NCBI RefSeq assembly: GCF_040718835.1
Contig: NZ_JBFEFG010000274.1
Coordinates: 558,001-622,000, forward strand
Length of the DNA stretch: 64,000 nucleotides
Direction: 5' to 3'
DNA from: Bremerella sp. JC817
GTDB taxonomy: Bacteria; Planctomycetota; Planctomycetia; Pirellulales; Pirellulaceae
The notes under the pieces were generated by a model. That model was given only the letters and a program-made list of their open reading frames with translations. It did no database searches and was not told the DNA's origin. Of the stretch, positions 1-9,283 are shown piece by piece; position 1 is the stretch's first letter; every line of letters starts with the position of its first letter. Position numbers and translations under genes: made by a program.

Positions 1-354
1 ACCAATCCGCAGCGCCAACGCGATCTTCTCTGGCGGGGCATTCGAGGCGACACAGCTCGGGAGCGTCAATTGATCGAGCATCTCGCGAACGCCTGGCATC
101 GGGCGGAGCCCTTCTTCCAGACGGACAGCCGCCAACTGGCGGTAGTCGTGCTCGAAGCTTTCCGGAAGCTTCCGGCCCAAACGCTGTTCAATATCGGCCA
201 GAATGTTCGCCATCCGCCAACCGCGGTAACGTTCCGAGATCGAATCGAGCGTGTCGTCGAGATCAGGGAACATTTCCAGCAAGACCTGGGAACCGACGGT
301 CTCGCTATCGACCAGCGTACCGTCCAAGTCAAAGATGACACATTGAACAGGCAT
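1..354 (-). CDS. HAD-superfamily phosphatase (phosphoglycolate phosphatase-like), 3' part cut by window edge
   Basis: The reading frame opens at an ATG at 354 (reverse strand) and runs off the left edge without a stop, so only the first 118 residues are visible. Near the start the protein reads VIFDLDGTLVDSE, the haloacid-dehalogenase motif I with both catalytic aspartates. A helical cap follows (residues about 20-85), and then a segment ending LPSCVASNAPPEKI, which fits motif II (hydrophobic strand plus Ser/Thr, CVASNA). This is the layout of the beta-phosphoglucomutase/phosphoglycolate phosphatase branch, which hydrolyses small phosphate esters with Mg2+. The substrate cannot be told from sequence. 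The family assignment is secure. Confidence 0.88.
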   Translation of the reverse strand, partial: MPVQCVIFDLDGTLVDSETVGSQVLLEMFPDLDDTLDSISERYRGWRMANILADIEQRLGRKLPESFEHDYRQLAAVRLEEGLRPMPGVREMLDQLTLPSCVASNAPPEKIALALRIG

Positions 355-414
355 GAGATCGAGAACCTTCCGGCGAGCGACAGTGCGTGAAGCATCGCAG
401 AGAGACGCAGTGTA

Positions 415-1005
415 TTAAACGCGACGTGGCGAGCAGGCTGCCAGGCGTTTCGAGGCCAAACGTGGATGCGCGGCCGAGATTCGGACCGGATGACGATCGT
501 TCAGCTGCGTATCGGTCATCGTGTCACCCAGCAGGAAGCAGATTTGCTCGCCTGTCGTGGCGGTGACGACATCCATCATGCCTTGCGGCGAACGTACCAG
601 ATGCTGTTTTTCGCAGGTAAGGCTGAAATAGGCCAGCAAATCCTGACGATCGGACAGGTAGGTGATCTGGTAAGGATGATCGAGCGAACCGTCTCCTGTT
701 TCCAGCAGACCTTCGAGCATCGTTTCGCACAGGAAACGCTCGAGCTCGGCATCGTCGGGGCAGCCCATCTGCTGGGCGGCGATCGACGCATAGAGATGTG
801 CCGAAGGAGAACCAACCCAGGCAAACGGCATCAACTCGGTCAGGTCGAACATCTGTTCGTACCTTCCTCCCTGGCAGAGGTCTGCCAGTTGATCGACAAA
901 GCCACCTGCCGCACAAAAGTCGGCTTCCGATTGCACTTCCTCTTGAAGTTTGAGGAAGCCCTCTCGGCTAGGTGCTTCGAGAAATGCCTGGTAGTGATCG
1001 ATCAT
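415..1005 (-). CDS. Uncharacterised 196-residue soluble protein
   Basis: I do not recognise a family. The protein has no signal peptide or membrane segment and is rich in acidic residues and Cys (CAAG, LADLCQGG, GCPDDAE, FLCETM, LTCEKQ). The middle reads like helical repeats. The C-terminal 30 residues are basic and low in complexity. Start at the ATG at 1005 (MIDHYQAFLEAP). It lies 60 bases upstream of the HAD phosphatase on the same strand, so the two may be co-transcribed. Coding character is convincing from frame length and third-position bias, but no function can be inferred. Confidence 0.65.
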   Translation of the reverse strand: MIDHYQAFLEAPSREGFLKLQEEVQSEADFCAAGGFVDQLADLCQGGRYEQMFDLTELMPFAWVGSPSAHLYASIAAQQMGCPDDAELERFLCETMLEGLLETGDGSLDHPYQITYLSDRQDLLAYFSLTCEKQHLVRSPQGMMDVVTATTGEQICFLLGDTMTDTQLNDRHPVRISAAHPRLASKRLAACSPRRV

Positions 1006-1316
1006 TCAAAGCCTTCAGAACGTGTTCGCCAGGGAGCAAATTCGCAAGCGATCTTTCGTTGCCAACGATTTGCTTTTGCGACTTGCGTGACGTGCAAGCA
1101 TGTCACTCTTCTTTAGACTAACGACGGCGTTTTAAAAACGCAATAACTTACGCGTTGTTTGTCGTCTCATTTTTGTGTTGAACGTTGATCGTTCGACGAC
1201 CACAACATCACACGTCGTTCGTGCAATACGAACCATAGCTCTTCCACGAGCGAAGGCAACTAACTAGTCGCGCGCTCGAACGAATCCAACGCATCTTGTC
1301 GCGCTGCAAACAAGAA
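1006..1316. other. Intergenic stretch without a gene
   Basis: No convincing coding frame. It holds short inverted repeats such as GCGTTTT/AAAACGC near 1127-1141 and CGAACG/CGTTCG-type motifs near 1180-1200. It must contain the promoter of the reverse-strand gene ending at 1005, but no clear -35/-10 pair stands out. Confidence 0.4.
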
Positions 1317-1350
1317 ACGAAAACGCCGCATGGCGATGAACCATGCGGCG
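1317..1350 (-). terminator. Rho-independent terminator of the YjfB-like gene
   Basis: A perfect 10-bp stem (CGCCGCATGG at 1324-1333, CCATGCGGCG at 1341-1350) with a 7-base loop. Read on the reverse strand it is followed by a T-rich run (TTTTCGTTTC). It lies 30 bases past the stop of the gene at 1382-1582. Confidence 0.8.
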
Positions 1351-1381
1351 TGATTTGTTTTTCGATGTTGCTTCAAGCAGA

Positions 1382-1582
1382 CTAGCCGCTGGTGTTGATC
1401 AAGTTGCCGGTACCAGGTGCTTTGCTGATTCGGGCAGCGCTTTCAATCAACTGCACCGCGGCGTCGCCAATTTGTTTTTGGGCGTCCAAGGTCTTCTTGG
1501 CCACGGCGACATCGACTTGATTCTTGACCTGCGACTGCTGAATCGCGGAAGCTTGCCCCGCAATACCTTCTACACTCGTCAT
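1382..1582 (-). CDS. YjfB-like putative motility protein
   Basis: A 66-residue protein, MTSVEGIAGQASAIQQSQVK..., entirely helical. It matches the pattern of the YjfB motility family: short proteins with QxQ..Q..V.V.V.KK.LDAQKQ..., then a conserved helix LIESAARI. The family is known from flagellated bacteria and grouped with motility genes, but its exact job is unknown. I chose the ATG at 1582 because GGGAG sits 7 bases upstream; an in-frame ATG 14 codons earlier has no ribosome site. It is monocistronic, with a terminator at 1317-1350 and a sigma-28-like -10 box at 1659-1666. The flagellar cluster lies more than 40 kb away in this window. Confidence 0.75.
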   Translation of the reverse strand: MTSVEGIAGQASAIQQSQVKNQVDVAVAKKTLDAQKQIGDAAVQLIESAARISKAPGTGNLINTSG

Positions 1583-1658
1583 AATCTGCTCCCGTGGGTG
1601 TTCCTGAGTCGTCAGCGCCATCACCGATAGCCATGAAAGTGATCACGCCGTATCCACT

Positions 1659-1685
1659 TCATCGGCAAAGTACCTTGTTTCTCTT
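1659..1685 (-). promoter_or_regulatory. Candidate sigma-28 (FliA-type) promoter of the YjfB-like gene
   Basis: On the reverse strand GCCGATGA (1666-1659) matches 7 of 8 bases of the FliA -10 box GCCGATAA. Fifteen bases upstream lies AAGA (1685-1682), a weak match to the TAAA -35. The site is 77 bases before the YjfB-like start. The -10 is strong and the -35 poor, so this is a candidate only. Confidence 0.4.
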
Positions 1686-1923
1686 GGCCAAAACCGTTTC
1701 TCGGGGAAGTTGTGCCCGTTTTTTCGATTAGTTGAGGGAAACCACACGCACTAGGAGCAAAGCATTGCCTGATTCCGGCAATCTCAGGCAATGATTGGCA
1801 GCGCAGCGACCAATGATTGTCTCAATCTGATCCCGTTCGTTTTCAGTAAAACGAGGAATTCGGATCCGAGATCTAATGAAAGCTCGCTGCGATCGCACTT
1901 CACGTGCTGCAATCGCAAAGAAA

Positions 1924-3627
1924 TCAGCCCAAGACTTCTCGTTTTCGCTTGATGTAGTCCCACACGACGTAGCGATCGAGGTCGTTGCCGGCAGTAAAGA
2001 AAACGCGGCCATGCGTCGATTCCGCCAGGCGATATGCGAAGCGAATATCTTCTTCGCTTTGCGACCAGCTTGGCACCAGAAACATGTTGATCGTGATTCC
2101 TTGCTGCTGACAAAGCTTCCCTTCGCGCATCGTGGCCGCTTCGGTCCGGGCATCGGGAGGATACAGCAAAAAGAGTTCGTGCCCCTCGAAATGGGCCGTC
2201 GGCAGTCCATCGGTAATCAAAATAATTTGCCGATTGGGCGTGTCCTGGCTGCTAAGGAACAAGCGAGCTTGCTGCAAAGCGTGCTGAATGTTGGTGAAGT
2301 GCGGCGGAATTCGATATTCGCTCACCTCTGGCTTGCTCATATCGGCTCGTAGCCGCACGACCGGGTCGTGAATAGTCACTGGCTTGGGTAGCAAACCAAT
2401 TACATCGCCGGGGGCAACCGGCTTGGCGAACGAGTACATCTCGATCATCTGCAGGAAATCGCCTGGGAATTCGCTCCGAATAAGTCCCTGCATCGCCAGA
2501 GCCATCCGTTTGACGTTGGCGTACTGGGCGTCGTAACGCATGCTCCCGCTCATATCCATGATGACGCAGGTCGCACACTTCGGATTGTTTTTCGTCTTAT
2601 GGATGACGATATCTTCGCTGCGCATCCGCAGTGGGCGTTCGGTTCCCTGGCGCAGCATGACGTTGATCAACGTCTGGGGGATATCCATGTTGGTGAGGGA
2701 GTCCCCGAACTCATAATCTTTGGTCGATTGCAGCTCGACCGCGCCTTCCCCCACGATCGGACCGGAATGCCGGCCAGAACGCGAGGCCTCCATGTTGCTG
2801 AAGATGCGCTCAAGCAGCTTGCCTTGAAAGATTTTGAAGGCCTGGGGGGTCAGATGGATGTGCCCCGATTGGCTGGTCAGGCCTTGCTGCTCGGCTTGCT
2901 CGCGGAGGTACTGCTCGACCTGACGCTGAAGCTGCATGAGCTGCTCCATTTCGCCAGGATCAGCGTACTCCGAGAGTTGCTCCATATCGATAATGCCGAT
3001 TTGAGCGTTCTCGCGGGCTTGCTTTAGTTGCTCGAGCAGTTCGTCGATCTTTTCCAGCTCTTCCTTCACCTCGATCGCCTGATCGATGGTCATCGGCGTG
3101 CGACCGGTGAAGTGATACTTGGCAGCTAACTGATCGACTTCGTATTTCCGGCTGAGGTGCTCCATCAGCTGAATCAGATCGAGCGCGAAGGGAGACCGCT
3201 CGTCGTCGAGGTTGTACCAGATGCGTTCCAGATCATAGAGCTGCTCTTGCTCGAAGCCCAACTGATACCGCTCACGCATTCGCTGAGGGGGATCCATCGG
3301 CTCGCCATGCTGGCGATAGGCCTTCTTAGCCGCATCACGAGCCTGATCGGTCTCGTAGGTCTCCAGGATCTTTCGCTTCCGCTCTTCCAGCATCTTGATC
3401 AGCGAGTCAATGCTCGGGCCCAAGCCGGAAATCTGGCTCGGGTCGATCTTCACCGCATTGGCCAACTGTTCTGGCGTCAGCTCGAAGCGATCGCCATACA
3501 TCAGCCAATGTTCCATCGCCGGCGACACCATGTCAGGCGGAGGCGTCTTGGGACTGGGGAACTTGGCGGGATCGTACTTCTGGTACGTATGGATGATTCC
3601 GCCAGGCATCTTCTTGCGTTGAGGCAT
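1924..3627 (-). CDS. von Willebrand factor A-domain protein partnered with a MoxR-type ATPase
   Basis: A 567-residue cytoplasmic protein. Residues 1-350 are helical and charged, with a coiled-coil-like stretch around 185-245 (EVKEELEKIDELLEQLKQ). A vWA domain covers about 350-560. The metal-ion-dependent adhesion motif DMSGSM is at 358-363 and ITDGLPT follows around 466. vWA proteins of this type work with an upstream AAA+ ATPase as metal-chelatase-like or chaperone-like machines that remodel a client protein. The start lies only 12 bases after the ATPase stop, so the pair forms one operon. The client is not evident from the neighbours. Confidence 0.85.
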   Translation of the reverse strand: MPQRKKMPGGIIHTYQKYDPAKFPSPKTPPPDMVSPAMEHWLMYGDRFELTPEQLANAVKIDPSQISGLGPSIDSLIKMLEERKRKILETYETDQARDAAKKAYRQHGEPMDPPQRMRERYQLGFEQEQLYDLERIWYNLDDERSPFALDLIQLMEHLSRKYEVDQLAAKYHFTGRTPMTIDQAIEVKEELEKIDELLEQLKQARENAQIGIIDMEQLSEYADPGEMEQLMQLQRQVEQYLREQAEQQGLTSQSGHIHLTPQAFKIFQGKLLERIFSNMEASRSGRHSGPIVGEGAVELQSTKDYEFGDSLTNMDIPQTLINVMLRQGTERPLRMRSEDIVIHKTKNNPKCATCVIMDMSGSMRYDAQYANVKRMALAMQGLIRSEFPGDFLQMIEMYSFAKPVAPGDVIGLLPKPVTIHDPVVRLRADMSKPEVSEYRIPPHFTNIQHALQQARLFLSSQDTPNRQIILITDGLPTAHFEGHELFLLYPPDARTEAATMREGKLCQQQGITINMFLVPSWSQSEEDIRFAYRLAESTHGRVFFTAGNDLDRYVVWDYIKRKREVLG

Positions 3628-3639
3628 AAGACGAGGTTC

Positions 3640-5079
3640 CTATTCGAACTCGTAGGTAATCTTACCGTGCTGCTGGGCTCGGCTGATCCGATCCACGGCA
3701 TACAGACCTGCCAACACGAACTCGACGCACGAGGCTCGCATGGCAGGATTCTCGGAGGCATTCACCTCAAACGCTCGATCCCAAACCGGCGGAACACGCT
3801 TTAAGCGTTCGCCGTAATAGTCAGAAGGCAACAAGTCCCCCACTTCGATCTTCACACCCTTCTGGAAGATCTCCGCGATCTGCTCGAGGCCATGTTCCTG
3901 GATATATTCCTGAAACACGGTACCGACCGCCTCGGCAATCAAGGCGTCCAGCACCTGGCTTTCCGACATCTGATGGCTTCCCATCATATCCAGCTCTAAC
4001 TTGCCGAGGCTGGAGCTATAGATATGCCCAAAGTCACTCAGCCGCACGACGGCTGGCCTTTCGTTCAGCAGAATCCCGCGATGCCGAGCCGACGCGATGA
4101 CCGTGCTGTAGTTCGCGATGCTGAAACGAGCACTGACGCCTGATTGCTGATCGACGAACTTGCTCCGACGGGCCGCCTCGGTGATTTGCTCGAGGACTTC
4201 CTTCATGAAGTAAGGAATGACGACCGGGTACTCGCCATCCAGCGTGACGTCGGCCTCTTGCTCGATGATCTGAATTCCCAGGTCGCGTTGCCGCGGATAG
4301 TGAGTATGGATCACCGTCCCGATGCGGTCCTTCAGCTGCGGAATCACTTTGCCACTTCGGTTGAACGTGGAAGGATTCGCCGAGAAGAGGAGCACCAGGT
4401 CGATATCGAAGTTGACGGGATAGCCGCGGATCTGAACGTCACGCTCTTCGAGCATGTTGAACAAACCGACCTGAACCAGCTCGTCAAGCTCTGGCAGTTC
4501 GTTCATTGCGAAGATGCCACGATGCATGCGCGGGATCAAACCAAAGTGCAGTGCTTCTTCGGTGCTCATGCTGACACCGCTGGCCAGTTTGGCCGGGTCG
4601 ATTTCGCCGATCACGTCGGCAAACTTGGTTCCAGGTGCCAGACGCTCGGCATAGCGTTCTTGACGGGGCCACCAGGCGATCGGGATCTCTTCGTCCCCAT
4701 GCTCGGCCACAAACTTTTTGCCTACCGCGGTGATCGGGTGATAGGGATCTTCGTGAACCGGGCAGCCTTCAATATTCAGATAGGGGACCGCTTCGTCGAG
4801 AAAGCGAACCATCATCCGCATCATGCGGCTCTTCCCCTGCCCTTTCTCGCCCATGAAGAGCATGTCGTGCCCGGCGATCAAAGCGAGGTGAATTTCCGGC
4901 AGCACGGTATCTTCGTAGCCGACCATGCCCGGAAATGTTTCTTCGCCGGCAGCGAGCATGTGGATAAAGTTCTCTTGAATTTCCTGCTTGACTGAGCGCG
5001 ACTTCCAACCGCTTTCCTTCAATTCCTTCATGTTGACAGGGCGTGAAGTGGCCGGGGTGGGTTCGTTCGGATTTGTCAC
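3640..5079 (-). CDS. MoxR/magnesium-chelatase-like AAA+ ATPase
   Basis: A 479-residue AAA+ protein. Walker A is GEKGQGKS at residues 77-84. The Walker B region is [10 protein letters not shown], and [10 protein letters not shown] is the sensor-1 strand with Asn. An arginine-rich segment ([15 protein letters not shown]) follows. This is the MoxR/ChlI type of ATPase that acts with a vWA partner, here the next gene. The N-terminal 40 residues are polar and may bind the partner. The first 120 bases upstream are non-coding, and the diverging hydrolase gene begins at 5299, so the promoter should lie in 5080-5200. Confidence 0.88.
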   Translation of the reverse strand: MTNPNEPTPATSRPVNMKELKESGWKSRSVKQEIQENFIHMLAAGEETFPGMVGYEDTVLPEIHLALIAGHDMLFMGEKGQGKSRMMRMMVRFLDEAVPYLNIEGCPVHEDPYHPITAVGKKFVAEHGDEEIPIAWWPRQERYAERLAPGTKFADVIGEIDPAKLASGVSMSTEEALHFGLIPRMHRGIFAMNELPELDELVQVGLFNMLEERDVQIRGYPVNFDIDLVLLFSANPSTFNRSGKVIPQLKDRIGTVIHTHYPRQRDLGIQIIEQEADVTLDGEYPVVIPYFMKEVLEQITEAARRSKFVDQQSGVSARFSIANYSTVIASARHRGILLNERPAVVRLSDFGHIYSSSLGKLELDMMGSHQMSESQVLDALIAEAVGTVFQEYIQEHGLEQIAEIFQKGVKIEVGDLLPSDYYGERLKRVPPVWDRAFEVNASENPAMRASCVEFVLAGLYAVDRISRAQQHGKITYEFE

Positions 5080-5298
5080 TAGCGAATCTTCCGTGTGGAT
5101 GTCGTTTTTTGGAAACTTCCGGAATTATAGCGCAGTAAGCCTAATCGCCAAGCTTTGGGACTTCTACGGAGCTTAATCCGCCAAAAAGCCGCTGCTTGGA
5201 AGCCAGGTCAGGTGGTTCCCCCTGACGCCGAGACTCCTCGGCTGAGATTTCCCGCGACGCAATTCCCTGCCTCTAGGACTCTGTAAGGCATTGATACC

Positions 5299-6177
5299 AT
5301 GAGATCGATCCTGCTTCTGCTCCTCTTCAGTTCCGTGGCGTCTTCTGCTGAACCGGTCGTCACGCGAAATATCAACTATGCCGGGACCAACAACGTACGG
5401 CAAACCCTCGATGTTTACGCGGCGAAAGACGGCAAACAGCAACCAGTGGTCATCTGGTTGCATGGAGGTGGCTGGCGTCGGGGTAACAAGATTCTGGTCC
5501 AGCAGAAACCTCAAGCGTTCGTCGATCAGGGCTATGTCTTTGTTTCGATCAACTACCGCTTTACACCGGAGTTCACCATGAGCGACCTGGCAACCGACGT
5601 TGCCACGGCGGTGAAATGGGTGACCGAAAACATCGAAACACATGGCGGCTCGCCGGAGATCATCTTTATTGGTGGCCACTCGGCAGGTGCCCATCTGTCC
5701 GCCTTGGTTTCGACAGACGAGCGCTACCTGAAAGCCCAAGGTTTGAGTCTTGGCACCTTGAAGGGCTGTTTTCCGGTCGATACGGCGACGTACGACTGCG
5801 CCAAGCTGGTTTCCGGGCTGAAGCTGCTGCGGAGCAACCGCGTTTCCTTGTATACCAACGCCTTTGGCGAAGAGACCGCCAGCCAGCAAAAGTACTCGCC
5901 CATCACCCACTTGCAGAAAGGAACCGACTACCCTGACTTCCTGCTGCTGTTTTGTGAGTCGCGGCGAGATGCCACTTTGGCCGCCACTCACTTTGCCAAA
6001 GCGATCCAGCAGGTTGGCGGCACGGCTGAGACCTACGCGGCCCCTGGCAAAGATCACGCCAGTATCAACAACGATCTGGGAACCGAAGGAGACGAAACGA
6101 CGAACGTCCTTTTCGCGTTTCTGAACAAACTGATCGAAGAGGCCAAAGAGCCTGGCGATGTGAACTCGCCCAAGTAA
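5299..6177 (+). CDS. Secreted alpha/beta hydrolase (carboxylesterase/lipase-like, BD-FAE type)
   Basis: A 292-residue protein with a signal peptide (MRSILLLLLFSSVASSA, cleavage near residue 17). The oxyanion-hole motif is HGGGW and the nucleophile elbow is GHSAGAH. A C-terminal GKDHASIN segment supplies the histidine. The acid residue is probably the Asp of the CESRRDATL region. The layout matches periplasmic esterases that remove acyl or feruloyl groups from carbohydrates (bacterial BD-FAE and Hsl-like families). The exact ester is unknown. The next plus-strand gene is 77 bases on, with a hairpin between. Confidence 0.85.
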   Translation: MRSILLLLLFSSVASSAEPVVTRNINYAGTNNVRQTLDVYAAKDGKQQPVVIWLHGGGWRRGNKILVQQKPQAFVDQGYVFVSINYRFTPEFTMSDLATDVATAVKWVTENIETHGGSPEIIFIGGHSAGAHLSALVSTDERYLKAQGLSLGTLKGCFPVDTATYDCAKLVSGLKLLRSNRVSLYTNAFGEETASQQKYSPITHLQKGTDYPDFLLLFCESRRDATLAATHFAKAIQQVGGTAETYAAPGKDHASINNDLGTEGDETTNVLFAFLNKLIEEAKEPGDVNSPK

Positions 6178-6209
6178 TGTACTTTGGCAGGCGGGTGAGG
6201 TAGCCTGAT

Positions 6210-6234
6210 GGCTATGGGAAAGCCCCCCATAGCC
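6210..6234 (+). other. Intergenic hairpin
   Basis: Perfect 9-bp stem GGCTATGGG (6210-6218) / CCCATAGCC (6226-6234), loop of seven. There is no T-run on either side, so it is more likely an RNA-stability or attenuating hairpin between two plus-strand genes than a classic terminator. Confidence 0.45.
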
Positions 6235-6254
6235 TTGGCCTCACTGGGACCTAT

Positions 6255-7013
6255 ATGAACACGCCGCCGAACAATGCTGAACCGGAACTGGAAGTGGTTG
6301 ACGAACCGATGGCTCAATTCGGTTTGTCACACATCATGGGTTTGCTGACAGGTTTGGCCTTTCTGTTCGCGCTGGCCGCACCCTTTTTGCGTACTTACAA
6401 ACAAAACGAGCTGCTGATATTCGTGGCGATTGTCACCATTCAAGTGGGCGTGATGGGCGTCACGGTCTTCTATTTCATGATTCGTCGCAAGTCGCTCGTT
6501 CACCGCTCTGGCAAACGGATCGGCATTGGATATCCAGGCACGATCCCTGGCAAACACACCCCGGCCCTCATTAGCAGTCTCGCGCTGCTAATGATCGGAT
6601 TGGCCCAATTGTGTCTCGCGATCTTGTTTACCTCGATGCCTTTGGCAACCGGCATTCCGTTCTATCTGGTGCAGCAGATTCAACTGGGAAGCTTTGCAGG
6701 CGCTTTTCTGATGCAGTTGTCTTGGGGACGTCCGATAGGAACGGTCGAATTTTTTGAAAACGGGGCCGTTCAATCTTCGTTTCATATGATTCCCTGGCAA
6801 GACGTGGTGCTGCGTCCCAGTGCCTTTCAAGAGGACCGCGTCGTGATGGTTTACAAGGTCCGTACGCAGCTCAAGACCATCGACGCCCAAGGCCTACCCC
6901 ACTTCCACGGCCAAATCACCAAGTTCACTTCCACCCTACAAATCCTAGAACCGATCCGCAGCTACCTGCTGGATCACTACGGCGAGAAGCCAGCCACGGA
7001 AGCCACGGCATAA
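6255..7013 (+). CDS. Uncharacterised membrane protein with four predicted transmembrane segments
   Basis: A 252-residue protein. After a polar N-terminus come four hydrophobic segments: GLLTGLAFLFALAAPFL, LLIFVAIVTIQVGVMG, LISSLALLMIGLAQLCLAIL, and one around IPFYLVQQIQLGSFAGAFLM. A soluble domain of about 90 residues follows (VEFFENGAVQ...WQDVV...). The C-terminal part resembles PH-like or DUF5673-type membrane-associated domains in which a hydrophobic strand is followed by W-x-D-V, but I cannot name a family. The start ATG is 15 bases after a GGGACC. The gene ends in a bidirectional terminator. Confidence 0.7.
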   Translation: MNTPPNNAEPELEVVDEPMAQFGLSHIMGLLTGLAFLFALAAPFLRTYKQNELLIFVAIVTIQVGVMGVTVFYFMIRRKSLVHRSGKRIGIGYPGTIPGKHTPALISSLALLMIGLAQLCLAILFTSMPLATGIPFYLVQQIQLGSFAGAFLMQLSWGRPIGTVEFFENGAVQSSFHMIPWQDVVLRPSAFQEDRVVMVYKVRTQLKTIDAQGLPHFHGQITKFTSTLQILEPIRSYLLDHYGEKPATEATA

Positions 7014-7045
7014 AAAAAGCCCCGGCACTTGGCCGAGGCTTTTTG
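7012..7045. terminator. Bidirectional terminator between converging genes
   Basis: AAAAAAAGCCCCGGC / GCCGAGGCTTTTTG forms a stem with one mismatch and a 5-base loop. There is an A-run on the left and a T-run on the right, so it can stop both the plus-strand membrane-protein gene and the reverse-strand gene ending at 7071. Confidence 0.8.
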
Positions 7046-7070
7046 TTTTAGCTTGCCGGTCAGAAGCGAT

Positions 7071-9005
7071 TTACTTCTTCAGCATCGCACCTGCGACGAA
7101 CCAGCCATCTTTGACCGTTCGGGCATACGAACCAGCCGGTCCGAGGTAGCCTTCGACCTGGGCAAATGGAGGCAACTTGCCAGCATCGATCTGCTGTTCG
7201 CGAATTGCGGTTTCGTCGTCCTGACCCATGCTCCACAGTTCGTTGATCACCTTACCAAGAGCCGATTCCGACTCTGGCATCTTGCCCTGCTGCATCAGTT
7301 CGTAAGTGATACGAGCCGATTCGTCAGTGCGGGCAAAGTGACGGAAGCTATCTTCGCCGCTGCCAAGGACCGTCAGGGCTTCTTCCACTCGCAAGTAATC
7401 AGGAGCAGCCGACAACCGTTCGATGTTGGCTCCGCCCGTCTTGGTCAGGATGACCTTCTTGATCAGGTCTTTGTTGTTGGCAAAGAAGACCCAGTCGCCC
7501 ACGACCGAAACGGCTGCGTTCGGGATAGCTGGCTTGCCAGCGCCACCTTGGGCGAACTGGTTATTGGCTGCCATGGCGTCTGGGAAACCAGGACCGCTGA
7601 TGACCAGCGTTGGAATCTCTTCTTCTTCCTCATGGATTTCCCAGATCTCTTCGGCACCCACTTCATGCTTTTCAGCATTCGGATCTTGCTGCATGATCTG
7701 CGTGATCGCCGCTTTGACAGGGGCAGCGTTCAGCAGGTGCACAGCCACCAGGCGTTCTTCCGACTGCGGAGTGATCGGCTGCTTGACGTCGACCAGCATG
7801 CAAACCTTGCTGTCGAGATGCTTCACGATCTGGTTGACCACGTCGACCTTCGGGCCGGCTGGGTCCTTTTCCAGGCTTTCGATCAGTTCGTCGAAGATCT
7901 CGTCGTCGGCGTATTCGTTGACGATCGTTTCGCTGAACTTGAAGGCGTCCTGAACGTCCCAGCGGAAGTCGAGGAACGAAGCCAACTGGGCTGGAACCCA
8001 ATCATATGGCTGGAAGTTCTTATCGTTCGGGAAGGCCAGAACACGAGCACCCAGGTGGAACCGTTCGCCATTCTCAGCTTTCGGATCTTGGGGAGCGTAG
8101 ACAAACGAGCTGTGAACCATTTCCAACTGCTTATCGTTCGGTCCGCCATCGGCGACCGAGAACGTGACGTAACCGCCCAGGCCCTTGATCGCGTCGAAAC
8201 CTTGGTTTCGCAGCAGGTTCAGCATGTCAGTACCACGCTTCTTACGACCACCTTGCTGCGAACGGATCACTTCGGCGTAGCCAAACGGCTCGACGAACCA
8301 TTCGAAGTCGTAACCGCGGGCACCACGACCAGCTTCGGCTCGCTTCAGAACTTCCTGGAAAGCGACCAGCGAAGCCAGGTTGTCTTTCTTAGGAGCCGCT
8401 ATGGCTTCCAGAATGTACGACAGGGTTGCCTTCGAATCGGTCGCGATCAGCAGATCGGACTGCATCACGTAGAAGGCTTCACCAGCAGGCTTACCGCCCT
8501 GAGCTGGCAAATCGAACTTGGTAACCGCAACCCCAGCGATCTGGGTTTGCGACTGGGTAGCACCGTTCTTCTTCTGGTTGGCCGAGATCTTGGCCAACAG
8601 GGCATCGACCTGAACCTTCTTACCGGTGACGTCGACGGTCAGCACAACGCCGTCCGACTTGTCGCCATTGGGCTGATCGTTGGCGAAACAGATTTCACCA
8701 GCGTAAACCCCCTTCAGGTCGTCCAGGGTCAAAGCCAGCTTCACGCCACCGGCGACCAGCTTTTGCTTGACCTGTTCCTTAAGGTCTTCGGTAAACGGCT
8801 TCATCACCGGATCGGCCATCAGCTTGCCGATCTGGGTCGCATCGAAGTTGGCCGAAGCCTGATCGTAATCAGGGATCGACACGTAGCTCTTCGTGGTCTG
8901 CGGAAGTACGGTGGCCGCCTTAGGGGCCGCTACCACATGTTGCTGAGCAAGAAATAGAAACCCTACGATAAGTAGGCCGGTCTGGGCCCAGCGATATGCA
9001 TGCAT
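7071..9005 (-). CDS. Large secreted or periplasmic protein of unknown function
   Basis: A 644-residue protein with an N-terminal hydrophobic segment (TGLLIVGFLFLAQQHVVAA), read as a signal peptide ending near residue 27. The rest is a soluble mixed alpha/beta protein with repeated substructure (F..A...LL, KADVDALLAKI-like stretches, DLLIATDSKATLSYILEAI). An acidic patch EIHEEEEEIPT lies past the middle. This architecture is common in planctomycetes, where such proteins resemble DUF3352-like repeats, but no enzyme motif is visible. I start at the ATG at 9005: GGAGGAG lies 11 bases upstream, and a GTG one codon earlier at 9008 would be equally well spaced. Confidence 0.72.
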   Translation of the reverse strand: MHAYRWAQTGLLIVGFLFLAQQHVVAAPKAATVLPQTTKSYVSIPDYDQASANFDATQIGKLMADPVMKPFTEDLKEQVKQKLVAGGVKLALTLDDLKGVYAGEICFANDQPNGDKSDGVVLTVDVTGKKVQVDALLAKISANQKKNGATQSQTQIAGVAVTKFDLPAQGGKPAGEAFYVMQSDLLIATDSKATLSYILEAIAAPKKDNLASLVAFQEVLKRAEAGRGARGYDFEWFVEPFGYAEVIRSQQGGRKKRGTDMLNLLRNQGFDAIKGLGGYVTFSVADGGPNDKQLEMVHSSFVYAPQDPKAENGERFHLGARVLAFPNDKNFQPYDWVPAQLASFLDFRWDVQDAFKFSETIVNEYADDEIFDELIESLEKDPAGPKVDVVNQIVKHLDSKVCMLVDVKQPITPQSEERLVAVHLLNAAPVKAAITQIMQQDPNAEKHEVGAEEIWEIHEEEEEIPTLVISGPGFPDAMAANNQFAQGGAGKPAIPNAAVSVVGDWVFFANNKDLIKKVILTKTGGANIERLSAAPDYLRVEEALTVLGSGEDSFRHFARTDESARITYELMQQGKMPESESALGKVINELWSMGQDDETAIREQQIDAGKLPPFAQVEGYLGPAGSYARTVKDGWFVAGAMLKK

Positions 9006-9283
9006 CACAATCAAAACTCCTCCGCCTGAGTATGCGGATTTCCCCAATCGGCTGCCTGGCGTACATTCGGGAAAATCCGAGGTGCTATTTCTATCGGCAA
9101 ATGCGTTTAAAATTCCAGCTCGGAACTGCCTCGGTTCCTGGCATCTACCGGTAATACGACGCTCAACTTCATTAAGATGTAGCGATTACAACAATTAACG
9201 AAACTCCCTGATTCTGCGAAACTAGCGAATCTGGTGCAAGCTCTGCTAGCCCAGCTTGCCCACCAAACCCCAAAGGAGTAAGG

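Noticed and set aside
7029..8957. Long plus-strand frame of more than 600 codons opposite the secreted-protein gene
   Set aside because: It is a mirror of the reverse-strand gene with its codon bias. It lacks a signal, a ribosome site and any family motif, while the reverse frame has an intact signal peptide.
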